A DNA stretch of 63,184 nucleotides from Actinomycetes bacterium (GTDB lineage Bacteria > Actinomycetota > Acidimicrobiia > Acidimicrobiales > Acidimicrobiaceae). Where the stretch lies: assembly GCA_021799875.1 (NCBI GenBank), contig JAJYZP010000006.1, positions 1 to 63,184 of the forward strand, in the 5' to 3' direction. Positions 27,708 to 37,527 of this stretch are shown here, piece by piece (the stretch's first letter is position 1; each line of letters begins with the position of its first letter). The translations under genes and the position numbers were made by a program. The notes beneath the pieces were generated by a model. The model was not told the DNA's origin and did no database searches. It was given only the letters and a program-made list of their open reading frames with translations.

Positions 27708-28787
27708 GTGGCAGGAAGTGACGTCAATCCGGGGAGTCTGCGTGAGTTCTTGGCCGCTCTTGAGAGCCTTAGGTCAAGTTTCGATGAAGCTCCGCTCGCT
27801 CCAGAGGAGGCTCTGCGCGCAACCGAGGGTCGTTTCCTCGCAAAAGGCGGTGAGATTGCTCTGCTCTCTCGTTCTTTGGGAAGGCTCTCCCAAGATGACA
27901 GACGGGAAGCCGGTTCGGCACTGCAAGCCTTTCGAGCCCGAGTCACTGAAACTCTGAGCACCCAGCGCAGATACTTGGAGTCCCTTGCGTCCCTGGAGAG
28001 AGAGCGGCAGGAGCGCTACGACCTTACGGAGGATCTCGTACGGGAGAGAAGAGCTGCAGTTGGGGCGCTCAATGTGGTGACACAGACCAGGTACGCCCTG
28101 GAGGATCTCTTTGTGGGCATGGGTTTCTCTATCGAGACCGGTCCTGAGGTCGAATCGGAGTGGTACAACTTCGAGGCGCTGAACGTAGCAAAGTATCATC
28201 CCGCCCGTGATGCGCAGGATAGCTTCTTCTTGGAGCTCGGCGAGCCAGGTTCGGTCGTGCTGCGAACGCAGACCTCTCCGGTTCAGATTCGACTTTTAGA
28301 GCGAGGAGTCCTGCCGATCTACGCAGTGATCCCTGGCAAGGTTTTTCGACGAGATACCCCTGACGCGCGACATACTCCAAGTTTCCATCAGATAGAAGGA
28401 CTCGTGGTCGACGAACATATCACATTCCAAGATCTCGCTGGCACGGTCTCTGGATTTACGAAGGCCTATTTTGGCCAAGAGATCTCAGCGCGACTACGAC
28501 CCGCCTACTTCCCCTTTACCGAACCTTCTGCTGAGTTTGAGATCACGTGCACGATCTGTTTGGGCTCCGGGTGTCGTACCTGCTCGGGCGTCGGATGGAT
28601 CGAGCTTGGTGGATGTGGAATGGTTCACCCAAATGTTTTCCGATCCGTTGGAGTTGATCCCGAACGCTGGAGTGGTTTTGCTTTCGGATTCGGTATCGAG
28701 CGCTTGGCTCAAATGAAGCATGGGCTCGCAGATATGAGGGTGCTGCTCGATAATGACCTCCGTTTCTTAAGTCAGTTTCGAGGTTGA
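27708..28787 (+). CDS. pheS: Phenylalanine-tRNA ligase alpha subunit
   Basis: The catalytic subunit charging tRNA-Phe. An N-terminal coiled coil (about 1-85) leads into the class II core: GFSIETGPEVESEWYNFEALN (motif 1 region), FRRDTPDARHTPSFHQIEGLV (motif 2) and GFAFGFGIERLAQMKHG (motif 3). A CTICLGSGCRTC cysteine cluster may bind zinc, as seen in many family members. GTG 27708 is followed by a 359-residue frame; pheT begins one base after the stop. Confidence 0.96.
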   Translation: MAGSDVNPGSLREFLAALESLRSSFDEAPLAPEEALRATEGRFLAKGGEIALLSRSLGRLSQDDRREAGSALQAFRARVTETLSTQRRYLESLASLERERQERYDLTEDLVRERRAAVGALNVVTQTRYALEDLFVGMGFSIETGPEVESEWYNFEALNVAKYHPARDAQDSFFLELGEPGSVVLRTQTSPVQIRLLERGVLPIYAVIPGKVFRRDTPDARHTPSFHQIEGLVVDEHITFQDLAGTVSGFTKAYFGQEISARLRPAYFPFTEPSAEFEITCTICLGSGCRTCSGVGWIELGGCGMVHPNVFRSVGVDPERWSGFAFGFGIERLAQMKHGLADMRVLLDNDLRFLSQFRG

Positions 28788-28788
28788 A

Positions 28789-31290
28789 ATGAAGATTCTC
28801 TACTCATGGCTCGTTGAGTTCTTCGAGCCCAGACCAGGAGCTGAAGCTCCTAGTCTCCAACCGTCTCCGAGCGAGCTCAATCTGCTTGTCGATGCGCTCA
28901 ATAGCTTGGGTATGGTCGTCGAGTCGGTCGAGCGAGTGCCTGCGCCGCTGGCTGGTGTCGTCGTTGCAGAGGTGGCCCAGATCGACGAGATTGAAGGGGC
29001 GGATCATATTCGCCACGTCCTCGTTCACTCTGGTCAGGAGAGTCCAGTCAGTGTGGTCTGTGGAGCGACGAACTTTGCCGTAGGGGATCGTGTGCCCTTT
29101 GCTCAAGTCGGTGCCGTGTTGCCTGGAGAGTTTCGCATCGAACGCCGAACCATGATGGGAAAGGTCTCGAACGGAATGCTCTGTTCCGCCCGAGAGCTGG
29201 AGCTCTCGGATGACGGTAGCGGCCTGATGATCTTGCCCGCTGATGCGCCAGTAGGTGGAGCCCTGGCGAAGTTTCTCGGTTTGGAAGAGGAGATCGTCAT
29301 CGACCTTGCGATCGAGGCAAATCGGCCGGATGCCAATTCGGTGGCTGGAGTTGCTCGCGACGTCGCTCCGACGCTCGGTTTCGTCTTTCGCTCTGACAGC
29401 GGCATAGGAGCCCAAGCACCTGCTAAGGTGTTGCGCGATCAGTTGGATCGAAGCTCTCATGGGGAGCGCCTGATAGGTGAGGTCGATCTCGCGGCAGTGT
29501 CTCGTATCGTTGCTGCGAAGTTCCAGGGACCTTTTGCGCTGGTCGATCCAACGACGGTCCGCCGCCGCCTTCAGCTCTGCGGGATGCGATCGATCTCTCC
29601 CGTCGTCGATGCGTCGAACTACGTCATGATCGAGATGGGTCAGCCAACGCACCCCTACGACCTTCGAGCGCTCTCTGGCTCGTCGATCGGGGTTCGAAAC
29701 GCACGTGATGGCGAACGCTTGAAGACCCTCGATGGTGAGGAGCGAGTGCTCCAAGGTACTCATGGTGAAGACGTGGGCGACATCGTTATCGTCGATGCAG
29801 ACTCTACCCCAGTTGGACTAGCGGGGGTGATGGGCGGTGATTCGTCGGTGATCACCGCGGAGACTACGAGTGTCCTCCTAGAGCTCGCCTGTTTTCCTCG
29901 ATCCAATATTGCCCGAACCTCCAAGAGGCTCGGACTGCGCAGCGAGGCCTCTGCTCGTTTTGAGCGCGGCGTGGATCCAAATGCAGCTGAGTGGGCTCTC
30001 CGGCGCTTCTGCGAGCTCCTGGCCCAGGAACCCTTAGCGGTTGATAGTGCCGGCCCGAGACCTGTTCCGTCGGTGACCGTTTCGCTGCGCTTGGCTCAGA
30101 TAGAGCGGCTGCTCGGGCGAGGCTTTGAGATCGACCACCTCCGAAGGTTATTAGAGCCATGTGGCTTTCTCGTGGGCGATGGGAGCGATGACATAACTGA
30201 GGTAGTGGTGCCGTCATTCCGCCCTGATTGCACGATTGAGGCCGACATCATCGAAGAGATTGCGCGTCACGAGGGATATCGATCTCTCGGAGAGCGCAGA
30301 ATCCAGAGCCCCTATGTCGGAAAGCTCACTCCATACCAACGTGATCTCCGAAAAATTGGTGATTTTCTGGTCTCTCGTGGTTACTTCGAGCTCATGGGAT
30401 CGGCGCTCGTCAACGATGAAGACAGTGCCGTTCTTGGACTTTCCGGTCCTTCAATTCGTGCAAGTAATCCACTCTCCGCCGAGGAGTCCGTTCTCCGTCG
30501 AACGCTCGCATCGACCGCCCTTGCTGCGCTTCGATTCAACGCGGCACGACGCCGATCGGAGGTTGCGCTCTTTGAGATCGGTGAGGTCTTCTCGATGCCG
30601 GTCGGCACAGCGATGCTTCCAGATGAGACGACGAGGCTCGGGGTAATGACAACGTCTCCGGAGAACGGTGCTGCACCCCTTGTAGGGTTATTGGCCGATC
30701 TCGCGCTGGTGCTGGGCTCCTTGGAGGTTGAGATCGTACAGCCGAGTCGAGATTCAGAGGCGATCGTTGCGGCGACGCTTGCGGGCCTTCCATCGCCCGG
30801 ATCGTGGCCGGATCTCCACTTCGGACGATCAGGATACGTGGTGGTCAACGGAGTCCCTTGTGGCGCAATCGGCGAGTTTAAGGTCGAGACGGTACGAGAC
30901 ATGACCGACGGTCTCATTCGAGACCGTGTTGGTTGGCTCGAACTCGACCTTTCGTGTTTGGGGATTCGAGATCGTCGGCCTCACCAGGCCCAGGAGTTGA
31001 GTCATTTTACGTCGACCGATCTCGACCTCGCTTTTGAGCTCGAAGTTGGCGTATCTGCGTTGCAACTGTGCCGAACCGTTCAACGAGCGTGTGGCGATCT
31101 TGCGCGCAGTGTTGAGCTCTTTGACGTCTTCACCTCTGAGAGGCTCGGGCCGAATCGCAGATCGCTTGCGGTTCGCATTCGTCTTGAGTCCATTGAGAGT
31201 ACCGTCAGTGAGTCTCAGCTGGCCGAAATTATCCAAAGGGTCGAGGATTTGGTGAGAACAGATCTCGGAGGCGTCTTACGGCGATCGTAG
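28789..31290 (+). CDS. pheT: Phenylalanine-tRNA ligase beta subunit
   Basis: An 833-residue partner of PheS. In order: EMAP-type tRNA-binding domain (GADHIRHVLVHSG, about 60-160), B3/B4 editing domain (SPVVDASNYVMIEMGQPTHPYD; GLAGVMGGDSS), B5 domain and a catalytic-like core, and a C-terminal anticodon-binding FDX domain (SHFTSTDLDLAFELE). Length is normal. It starts one base after the pheS stop, as an obligate pair. Confidence 0.96.
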   Translation: MKILYSWLVEFFEPRPGAEAPSLQPSPSELNLLVDALNSLGMVVESVERVPAPLAGVVVAEVAQIDEIEGADHIRHVLVHSGQESPVSVVCGATNFAVGDRVPFAQVGAVLPGEFRIERRTMMGKVSNGMLCSARELELSDDGSGLMILPADAPVGGALAKFLGLEEEIVIDLAIEANRPDANSVAGVARDVAPTLGFVFRSDSGIGAQAPAKVLRDQLDRSSHGERLIGEVDLAAVSRIVAAKFQGPFALVDPTTVRRRLQLCGMRSISPVVDASNYVMIEMGQPTHPYDLRALSGSSIGVRNARDGERLKTLDGEERVLQGTHGEDVGDIVIVDADSTPVGLAGVMGGDSSVITAETTSVLLELACFPRSNIARTSKRLGLRSEASARFERGVDPNAAEWALRRFCELLAQEPLAVDSAGPRPVPSVTVSLRLAQIERLLGRGFEIDHLRRLLEPCGFLVGDGSDDITEVVVPSFRPDCTIEADIIEEIARHEGYRSLGERRIQSPYVGKLTPYQRDLRKIGDFLVSRGYFELMGSALVNDEDSAVLGLSGPSIRASNPLSAEESVLRRTLASTALAALRFNAARRRSEVALFEIGEVFSMPVGTAMLPDETTRLGVMTTSPENGAAPLVGLLADLALVLGSLEVEIVQPSRDSEAIVAATLAGLPSPGSWPDLHFGRSGYVVVNGVPCGAIGEFKVETVRDMTDGLIRDRVGWLELDLSCLGIRDRRPHQAQELSHFTSTDLDLAFELEVGVSALQLCRTVQRACGDLARSVELFDVFTSERLGPNRRSLAVRIRLESIESTVSESQLAEIIQRVEDLVRTDLGGVLRRS

Positions 31291-31291
31291 C

Positions 31292-31309
31292 GATGCATAA
31301 GTATTCGCT
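31292..31309. promoter_or_regulatory. Candidate ArgR operator (ARG box)
   Basis: The core TGCAT-AAGT-ATTCG fits the ARG box TGAAT-wwww-ATTCA with one mismatch in each half-site and one in the spacer. It covers the -35 region of the argC promoter. The argR gene lies in the same operon, so ArgR with bound arginine would block its own operon. Confidence 0.6.
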
Positions 31310-31315
31310 AGATGG

Positions 31316-31321
31316 TATAGT
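31316..31321 (+). promoter_or_regulatory. -10 box of the arg operon
   Basis: TATAGT matches the -10 consensus well and ends 6 bases before GTG 31328. No Shine-Dalgarno sequence precedes that GTG, so the argC message is probably leaderless. The -35 position is occupied by the candidate ARG box. Confidence 0.6.
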
Positions 31322-31327
31322 AGTCGT

Positions 31328-32398
31328 GTGCAAGCCGTAGTTTTTGGAGCCTCTGGCTATAGCGGGGCGGAGCTTCTTCGTCTCTTAGATGGTCATGGTG
31401 AGATCGAGGTGGTCGGTGTCAGTGGAGAGAGCACCGCTGGACGCAGAGTCGGAGATCTCTATGCGGGCCTACCGCGTGCGGTTCGTGAACTGCGAATTCG
31501 AACGACGGAGGAACTGCTCGGCCTGATCGTGGGCGCCGAGTTGAGCTCGGTCGAGTTGGCTTTCCTTGCGCTACCACACGGTGTCGCTGAGAGGCTTGCT
31601 CCTCAACTGCTTCGGCACGTATCGACCGTGGTCGATCTCTCGGCAGATTTTCGTCTTGCCGACCCTTCGAGCTACCCCTCGCACTACGGCAGAGAGCACG
31701 GTGAGCCGGAGCTGCTCGAGGAGGCGGTCTACGGCCTCCCGGAGCTCAAACGCAGCGCTCTGCAGGGCGCTAGGCTGATTGCAGCCGCAGGGTGCTACGT
31801 CACCGCCGCCACCATAGGGCTACTCCCCCTGGTAGAACGATCGTTGGTCGAACCTGACCACATCATTATCGATGCTGCTTCTGGCATCTCAGGAGCGGGA
31901 CGCTCCTTGAAAGAGGAGAACCTTTTTGTTGGCCGGGAGGCCAACTACTCCGTCTACGGATTGAGACATCACCGACATGTCGTTGAGATGGAGCAGAATC
32001 TTGGCGTCAGAGTCATCTTCTCTCCACACCTCTTGCCGGTGAGTCGGGGTATTTTGGCGACGATCTACGCCAGACCCTCCAACGAGCTGAAGGCACAGCT
32101 CGAGGCCTGTGGCGACGAGAAGTCTGCGGATGCTCTCTTGCGGGAGCTGTATGCAACTCGGTATCAAAACGAGGAGTTTGTCGAGGTGACGGCCGTACCG
32201 CCCGACCTATCGTCGGTCGTGTACTCAAATCTCTGTCGAGTCAGTGTCGTCTACGATGTCCGGACGAACTGGATCATCGTTGTCTCCGCCCTCGATAATT
32301 TGACGAAGGGCGCAGCTGGTCAAGCGATCCAGTGTGCAAATATCGCTCTTGGTTATCTGGAATTTGAAGGGCTTCCGAAAGGTGGACGAGTACCGTGA
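31328..32398 (+). CDS. argC: N-acetyl-gamma-glutamyl-phosphate reductase
   Basis: Third step of ornithine synthesis, NADPH-dependent. VVFGASGYSGAELLRLL is the nucleotide fold at the N-terminus, and AAAGCYVTAA holds the catalytic Cys (about residue 157). GLRHHRHVVEMEQ carries the active-site His. 356 residues. The stop overlaps the argJ GTG (GTGA). First gene of argC-J-B-D-R-G-H. Confidence 0.95.
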   Translation: MQAVVFGASGYSGAELLRLLDGHGEIEVVGVSGESTAGRRVGDLYAGLPRAVRELRIRTTEELLGLIVGAELSSVELAFLALPHGVAERLAPQLLRHVSTVVDLSADFRLADPSSYPSHYGREHGEPELLEEAVYGLPELKRSALQGARLIAAAGCYVTAATIGLLPLVERSLVEPDHIIIDAASGISGAGRSLKEENLFVGREANYSVYGLRHHRHVVEMEQNLGVRVIFSPHLLPVSRGILATIYARPSNELKAQLEACGDEKSADALLRELYATRYQNEEFVEVTAVPPDLSSVVYSNLCRVSVVYDVRTNWIIVVSALDNLTKGAAGQAIQCANIALGYLEFEGLPKGGRVP

Positions 32399-33564
32399 CC
32401 GTAACGTATCCTCAGGGATTTCTCGCCAACGGAGTGGCGTGTGGTATCAAGAGCGACGGATCCCCCGATCTTGCACTCGTCCTTGGTGCAACTGGAGAGC
32501 CTCTGGTCAGTGCGGCCGTCTTTACTACGAATCGGGCGGCGGCCGCTCCAGTGGTGGTCTCTCAGGAGCACTTGCGGCTGTCGGGTGCCTCAATGCATGG
32601 GGTGGTAATCTCCTCGGGTAACGCCAATGCAGCGACCGGAGCAGCGGGGTTAGATGCCGCTCGACGCATGTGTGCCTCGGTCGGCGCCACCGCTGCGGTC
32701 GATCCGAGATCGCTACTCGTGTGCTCGACTGGTCTCATCGGAATACCTCTGCCGGTGGAGCGAATTGAGCAAGCAACCCCCGCATTGGTCTCAGGGCTTG
32801 GAGCCGATGGTGCAGCAGGAGAGCGTGCGGCTCAAGCCATCATGACGACCGATACGTTTTCGAAGCTTGAGACTCGACAAGGTGATGGTTTTCGGTTGGG
32901 TGCCATGGCAAAAGGTGCAGCGATGATAGCGCCGAACATGGCTACGATGCTCGCGGTCATTACGACCGACGCGATGGTGGAGAGAGAACGCCTTCAGCGA
33001 GCGCTGAGTCACGCCGTGGAGATGAGCTTCAACCGACTCACGATCGATGGCTGCACTTCAACGAACGATACAGTGATACTTCTGAGCTCTCAGAGCTCCA
33101 AGGTGACCCCGTCTAGGCAGTTTGAGGAGCTGCTCGACGATCTCTGCGCATCGCTGGCTCTTCAGATCGCACGGGATGCCGAGGGAGGTTCGAAGGTCGT
33201 GAGCGTCGTGGTCAGCGGCGCTCGCAACGAAGCGCAGGCTCTTCTTGGTGCCCGCAAGATCGCTCAGTCGCAGCTGGTCAAGTGTTCTTTTCTCGGTGAG
33301 GATCCATACTGGGGACGGGTTGCTTCGGAGTTGGGCTCTTCTGGGATCGACTTCGATCTCGCCCGGCTCTCGGTCTCCTATCAGGGTATTGAAGTCTCTC
33401 GATCGGGAGTCTCGGTGGAGTTCGATCAGAAGGAGCTTGCGCTGCGACTAGCTCAGGACTCTGTGACCCTGCAGGCCGACCTCGGCTACGGAGAAGGAAC
33501 GGCAACGATTATCACCACGGATCTAGGCTACGCGTACATTGACGAGAACAAAGGGACCTCGTGA
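32395..33564 (+). CDS. argJ: Ornithine acetyltransferase / N-acetylglutamate synthase
   Basis: Recycles the acetyl group from N-acetylornithine to glutamate. The precursor is cut by itself before the Thr in PNMATMLAVITTDA (about residue 185), which becomes the nucleophile. KGAAMIAPNMATML and TSTNDTVILLSS are signatures. Whether it also makes N-acetylglutamate from acetyl-CoA cannot be told from sequence. 389 residues, overlapping argC by 4 bases. Confidence 0.95.
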   Translation: MTVTYPQGFLANGVACGIKSDGSPDLALVLGATGEPLVSAAVFTTNRAAAAPVVVSQEHLRLSGASMHGVVISSGNANAATGAAGLDAARRMCASVGATAAVDPRSLLVCSTGLIGIPLPVERIEQATPALVSGLGADGAAGERAAQAIMTTDTFSKLETRQGDGFRLGAMAKGAAMIAPNMATMLAVITTDAMVERERLQRALSHAVEMSFNRLTIDGCTSTNDTVILLSSQSSKVTPSRQFEELLDDLCASLALQIARDAEGGSKVVSVVVSGARNEAQALLGARKIAQSQLVKCSFLGEDPYWGRVASELGSSGIDFDLARLSVSYQGIEVSRSGVSVEFDQKELALRLAQDSVTLQADLGYGEGTATIITTDLGYAYIDENKGTS

Positions 33565-33565
33565 G

Positions 33566-34474
33566 ATGGCCTCGTTGCGTGAAGCGGTGTCGGTGATCGA
33601 CGAGAAGCTCTCTCTTGCGGACAAGGCCGCTATTTTGGTCGAGGCGCTTCCCTACATACGACGATTTTCAGGCACCACCGTTGTTGTAAAGTACGGTGGA
33701 AACGCCATTGCCGAAGGTGATGGAGGTAGTCGAGACGAGACGCTCGAGTCCTTTGCCCAAGATATCGTCCTGTTGCACAGCGTGGGACTCCGACCAGTGG
33801 TGGTGCACGGAGGTGGACCACAGATCGACTCGCTTTTGACCCGGTTGGGTATTGCGAGCGAGTTTCACGAGGGTTTAAGGGTAACGACGGCAGAGACGCT
33901 CGAGGTCGTCAAGATGGTCCTCTTGGGGCAGGTCAATCCGAGCATCGTTGCGCAGCTCAATCGGCTAGGGTCTCGAGGAATTGGTATCAGTGGTGCCGAC
34001 GCTCAGCTTGTGCGGTGTACTCCGGTCTCTGATCACCATGGGCTCGTGGGTGCAGTCTCGCAGGTCAACGCTGAGGTCCTCCACCGTCTCCTCGACGATG
34101 GCTTCATCCCAGTCGTTGCAAGTATCGCTACCGATGAGAGTGGTCAGGTCTACAACGTCAACGCCGATCACGTCGCCAGTGCGGTGGCATCGGCTCTCCA
34201 TGCGGAGAAGTTGGTCTACTTGACCAACATTGAAGGCCTGCGACTCAATGTCGACGACCCGACCTCGCTGGTTCGGTCGATCGGAGCCGAAGAGCTCCGT
34301 GATCTACTCCGGCAAGGAACGATCGTTGGGGGCATGATTCCGAAGATTCGCTCCGCACTCGAAGCGGTCGATGGTGGAGTTCGTGCGATCCACCTTCTCG
34401 ATGGACGTGCAACGCACGCTTTGCTCGTAGAGATATTCACTGATATTGGGATAGGAACGATGATCCATGCATGA
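33566..34474 (+). CDS. argB: N-acetylglutamate kinase
   Basis: Phosphorylates N-acetylglutamate and is usually the arginine-inhibited step. VVVKYGGNAI (about 36-45), VVVHGGGPQID and VNADHVASAVA are the ATP and substrate motifs. ATG 33566 lies one base after the argJ stop, with AAAGGGA upstream; the frame is open further back into argJ. About 302 residues, the length of the arginine-sensitive type. Confidence 0.94.
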   Translation: MASLREAVSVIDEKLSLADKAAILVEALPYIRRFSGTTVVVKYGGNAIAEGDGGSRDETLESFAQDIVLLHSVGLRPVVVHGGGPQIDSLLTRLGIASEFHEGLRVTTAETLEVVKMVLLGQVNPSIVAQLNRLGSRGIGISGADAQLVRCTPVSDHHGLVGAVSQVNAEVLHRLLDDGFIPVVASIATDESGQVYNVNADHVASAVASALHAEKLVYLTNIEGLRLNVDDPTSLVRSIGAEELRDLLRQGTIVGGMIPKIRSALEAVDGGVRAIHLLDGRATHALLVEIFTDIGIGTMIHA

Positions 34475-35639
34475 CGAATTAGCGGGTAAGTCGGAGAGTG
34501 CCTCGCCACTGATGTCGACCTACGGCGGGTACACAACGACGATCGTCTCTGGCGATGGCTGCGTCCTCGTTGATGATCACGGACGGCGGTACCTCGACTT
34601 TCTGGGAGGAATTTCGGTCGTCTCTTTGGGTCACGCCAACAACGCGATCGCCTCGGCACTGGCCGAGCAGGCCCAGACACTCGTGCACGTTTCGAATTTT
34701 TTTGCGAACCCGAAGGCGTTGAAGCTCGCCGAAGAGATCGACCTCCTTCTCGGTGGTGGCGGGAAGGTCTTTTTTTCGAACTCGGGAGCGGAAGCCAATG
34801 AGGCAGCGATCAAGCTCGCTCGGCGCTACGGCGCCCGCGAGCGCTTCGAGATCGTCTCAGCGGTGAATGGGTTCCACGGACGGACCCTCGGGGCCCTTGC
34901 TGCAACCGGTCAGCCCGCGAAACAAGATCCCTTCCGTCCGCTCCCGGAGGGCTTTCTGCACGTTCCATTCAACGATCTCGATGCGATGCGTGAGGCTTTG
35001 GATCGTCCAACCGTCGTCGCTGTTCTCTTGGAGCCCATCCAAGCTGAGGCAGGGATCATCGACCCGCTGCCGGGCTATCTCGAAGCCGTTGCAGAGATGG
35101 CTCGAGATCGATCGGTCTTATTCATCATCGATGAGGTGCAGACCGGGCTGTGTCGAACTGGGCGCTGGTTCGGATTTGAACACTTTGGACTCTCACCCGA
35201 CATCGTAACGATGGCCAAAGCGCTTGGTAACGGAGTCCCTATTGGTGCAACGTGGGCGAAGAGCTCGGTAGCACAGGCCTTTCAACCCGGCGATCACGGT
35301 ACGACCTTTGGAGGCGGTGCGCTTGCGAGCGCTGCCGCGCTGGCGGTCCTGGGCGAGATGAAGCGACTCGATCTCGCCGAACGTACGGCGTCGATGGGTG
35401 AGTACCTGCGCAGCGCTCTCCGTCTGCTCCCTGGCGTGCGAGCGCTCAGTGGGCGTGGGCTCCTCGTTGGGGTTGAGCTGAGCGAGCCACGGGCTCAAGA
35501 GGTCGCAAAACGTGCACTAGAGGCGGGACTCATCGTCAATGCCCTCTCTGCGGATCGGTTGAGACTAGCTCCTCCTCTGATCGTGAGCACAGAGGAGATC
35601 GATGCCGCCGTTACGATTCTGCGGAGCGTCTTAACCTAA
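34467..35639 (+). CDS. argD: Acetylornithine aminotransferase
   Basis: A class III PLP transaminase making N-acetylornithine. FFSNSGAEANEAAIKLAR is the phosphate-binding region, IIDEVQTGLCRTG the Asp that contacts PLP, and TMAKALGNGVPIGA contains the PLP Lys. 390 residues. It overlaps argB by 8 bases. In the usual actinobacterial order argF would follow; here argR follows directly. Confidence 0.95.
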   Translation: MHDELAGKSESASPLMSTYGGYTTTIVSGDGCVLVDDHGRRYLDFLGGISVVSLGHANNAIASALAEQAQTLVHVSNFFANPKALKLAEEIDLLLGGGGKVFFSNSGAEANEAAIKLARRYGARERFEIVSAVNGFHGRTLGALAATGQPAKQDPFRPLPEGFLHVPFNDLDAMREALDRPTVVAVLLEPIQAEAGIIDPLPGYLEAVAEMARDRSVLFIIDEVQTGLCRTGRWFGFEHFGLSPDIVTMAKALGNGVPIGATWAKSSVAQAFQPGDHGTTFGGGALASAAALAVLGEMKRLDLAERTASMGEYLRSALRLLPGVRALSGRGLLVGVELSEPRAQEVAKRALEAGLIVNALSADRLRLAPPLIVSTEEIDAAVTILRSVLT

Positions 35640-35749
35640 GGGCAGGTCGCAGTGGTGTGGAGTTCGGGCGGGTTAGGTCGCAACGGAGAGCGACGGTGTT
35701 CTTGGTGGACTAGAGCGGAGAAGATGGTGTGGGAAGTGGGAGGGAGATC

Positions 35750-36211
35750 GTGGCAAAGAACCAGCGTCAGTACCGAATAGTGAAGATACTGCAAGCGACT
35801 CCGGTGACCTCTCAAGCTCAACTCGTTGAGTGTCTTGCGGCCGAGGGGGTCGTAGCGACGCAGGCTACCGTCTCTCGGGATCTTGACGAACTCGGCGCAA
35901 TCAAGGTTCGTTCCTTTGGAGGTCAGAGCGTCTACGCAATTCCTGAGCTTCCTAAAGATCAATCGTCGACCGATGAGCACCTTCGCAGAGTCCTCTCTGA
36001 CTGGGTCGTTGAGGTCGTAAGCTCCTCCGTATTCATCATGATTCGCACCCCGCCTGGCTGTGCCCATGTGGTCGCTTCGGCTCTCGACCGTTCTTCGATC
36101 GATGGCCTCCTAGGAACGGTGGCCGGAGATGATACGGTGCTAGCGTTAGCGTCAGAGGGTCTCGGTGGCGCAGGACTCGCAGCGGTTATTGCGGAACTTG
36201 CAGGTCTTTGA
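35750..36211 (+). CDS. argR: Arginine repressor
   Basis: A hexameric repressor that binds ARG boxes with arginine. The N-terminal winged helix includes TSQAQLVECLAAEGVVATQATVSRDLDELGAIKV. The C-terminal half carries the GTVAGDDTVL arginine-binding and trimer motif. About 153 residues from GTG 35750; an in-frame GTG at 35729 would add 7 residues, and both have a plausible ribosome binding site. The candidate box before argC is its likely target. Confidence 0.94.
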   Translation: MAKNQRQYRIVKILQATPVTSQAQLVECLAAEGVVATQATVSRDLDELGAIKVRSFGGQSVYAIPELPKDQSSTDEHLRRVLSDWVVEVVSSSVFIMIRTPPGCAHVVASALDRSSIDGLLGTVAGDDTVLALASEGLGGAGLAAVIAELAGL

Positions 36212-36296
36212 ATGTCCTCGGCGGTCGATGAGGTGTCATCAAGAACGGTTTTTGGAGCCCTGTGGAGGGCTTTGGTGAGAGGAGATGAGGCGGACA

Positions 36297-37487
36297 GTGT
36301 CAAAGCGTAAGGTAGTGCTCGCGTATTCAGGCGGACTCGATACCTCAGTTGCGGTGAAGTGGCTGACACTCGAGCGCGACTACGAGGTCGTGGCGCTCTC
36401 GATCGATGTCGGCCAAGGTGGAGATCTAGACGATGTCCGAGAGCGAGCATTGAAAGCGGGAGCCGTTGCGGCCGAAGTGGTCGATGCGCGAGACGAGTTT
36501 GCCGAGAACTTTGTGGTTCCAACGATCATGGCGCACGGTCTCTACGAGGGAAAGTACCCCCTAGTTTCGTCGCTCTCGAGGCCACTGATCGCTCGGCATC
36601 TCGTCGATGCTGCAGCCCGCTACGGTGCGGACGCGGTCGCACACGGTTGTACCGGTAAGGGAAACGACCAGGTTCGCTTTGAGGTTGCGGTTCGGACGCT
36701 TGCACCGCAACTCGACGTTGAAGCTCCTGTTCGAGAGTGGGGGTTTACTCGAGACGACACGATTGACTACGCTGCACAACACGGGGTCGAGATTCGAGCG
36801 ACGCGGGCGAAGCCGTACTCGATCGATCAGAATCTTTGGGGTCGAGCGATCGAGTGTGGCGAGATGGAGGACCCGTGGGCCGCTCCGCCGAGCGATGTCT
36901 ACGAGATGACGCTTCCAACCGCTACCGAAGCCCGCGAGATCGTCTTGGGTTTTGAGGCCGGTCGTCCGAGCACGCTCGATGGTTCGAAGCTTCCCACTGT
37001 AGAGCTCGTTGACCAGCTAAATCGGCTGGTTGGGTCGTACGGTGTGGGTCGAATCGACATGGTAGAGAATCGCCGGGTCGGCATTAAATCACGTGAGGTC
37101 TACGAGTCTCCGGCCGCTGCTGTGCTTATGACCGCTCACGCCCAGCTTGAAGATCTGACGCTCGAACGAGACCTTGCCCACTACAAGTCGTTGGTCGCTC
37201 AGCGATGGGCCGACCTCGTGTACGACGGGCTGTGGTACTCTCCGCTCCGAGAGGCGCTGGACGCATTCATACTGTACAGTCAACGTTTCGTTACCGGCGA
37301 GGTCCGCATCGGACTAGAGCGTGGCTCAATGACGGTGACCGGTCGCCGCTCTGAGGTGAGTCTCTACGACTTTGAACTCGCTACCTATGATTCTCGTGAT
37401 AGCTTTCGACACTCTGATGCCGAAGGGTTCGTTAGACTCTTCGGACTTGGGACTCAGACGTGGGCGAAGCGCCAACTCGGACGGTAG
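36297..37487 (+). CDS. argG: Argininosuccinate synthase
   Basis: Joins citrulline and aspartate with ATP. KVVLAYSGGLDTSVAVKWL is the N-type PP-loop, and HGCTGKGNDQVRFE and YSIDQNLWGRAIECG are substrate motifs. I favour GTG 36297 (VSKRKVVLAYSGG, like most homologues); ATG 36285 directly touches the GGAG box and would add 4 residues. About 396 residues. Confidence 0.95.
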   Translation: MSKRKVVLAYSGGLDTSVAVKWLTLERDYEVVALSIDVGQGGDLDDVRERALKAGAVAAEVVDARDEFAENFVVPTIMAHGLYEGKYPLVSSLSRPLIARHLVDAAARYGADAVAHGCTGKGNDQVRFEVAVRTLAPQLDVEAPVREWGFTRDDTIDYAAQHGVEIRATRAKPYSIDQNLWGRAIECGEMEDPWAAPPSDVYEMTLPTATEAREIVLGFEAGRPSTLDGSKLPTVELVDQLNRLVGSYGVGRIDMVENRRVGIKSREVYESPAAAVLMTAHAQLEDLTLERDLAHYKSLVAQRWADLVYDGLWYSPLREALDAFILYSQRFVTGEVRIGLERGSMTVTGRRSEVSLYDFELATYDSRDSFRHSDAEGFVRLFGLGTQTWAKRQLGR

Positions 37488-37527
37488 TGCGTGTGAGGGA
37501 TGCGCCAACCAGAAGGAGTGATAGTAC

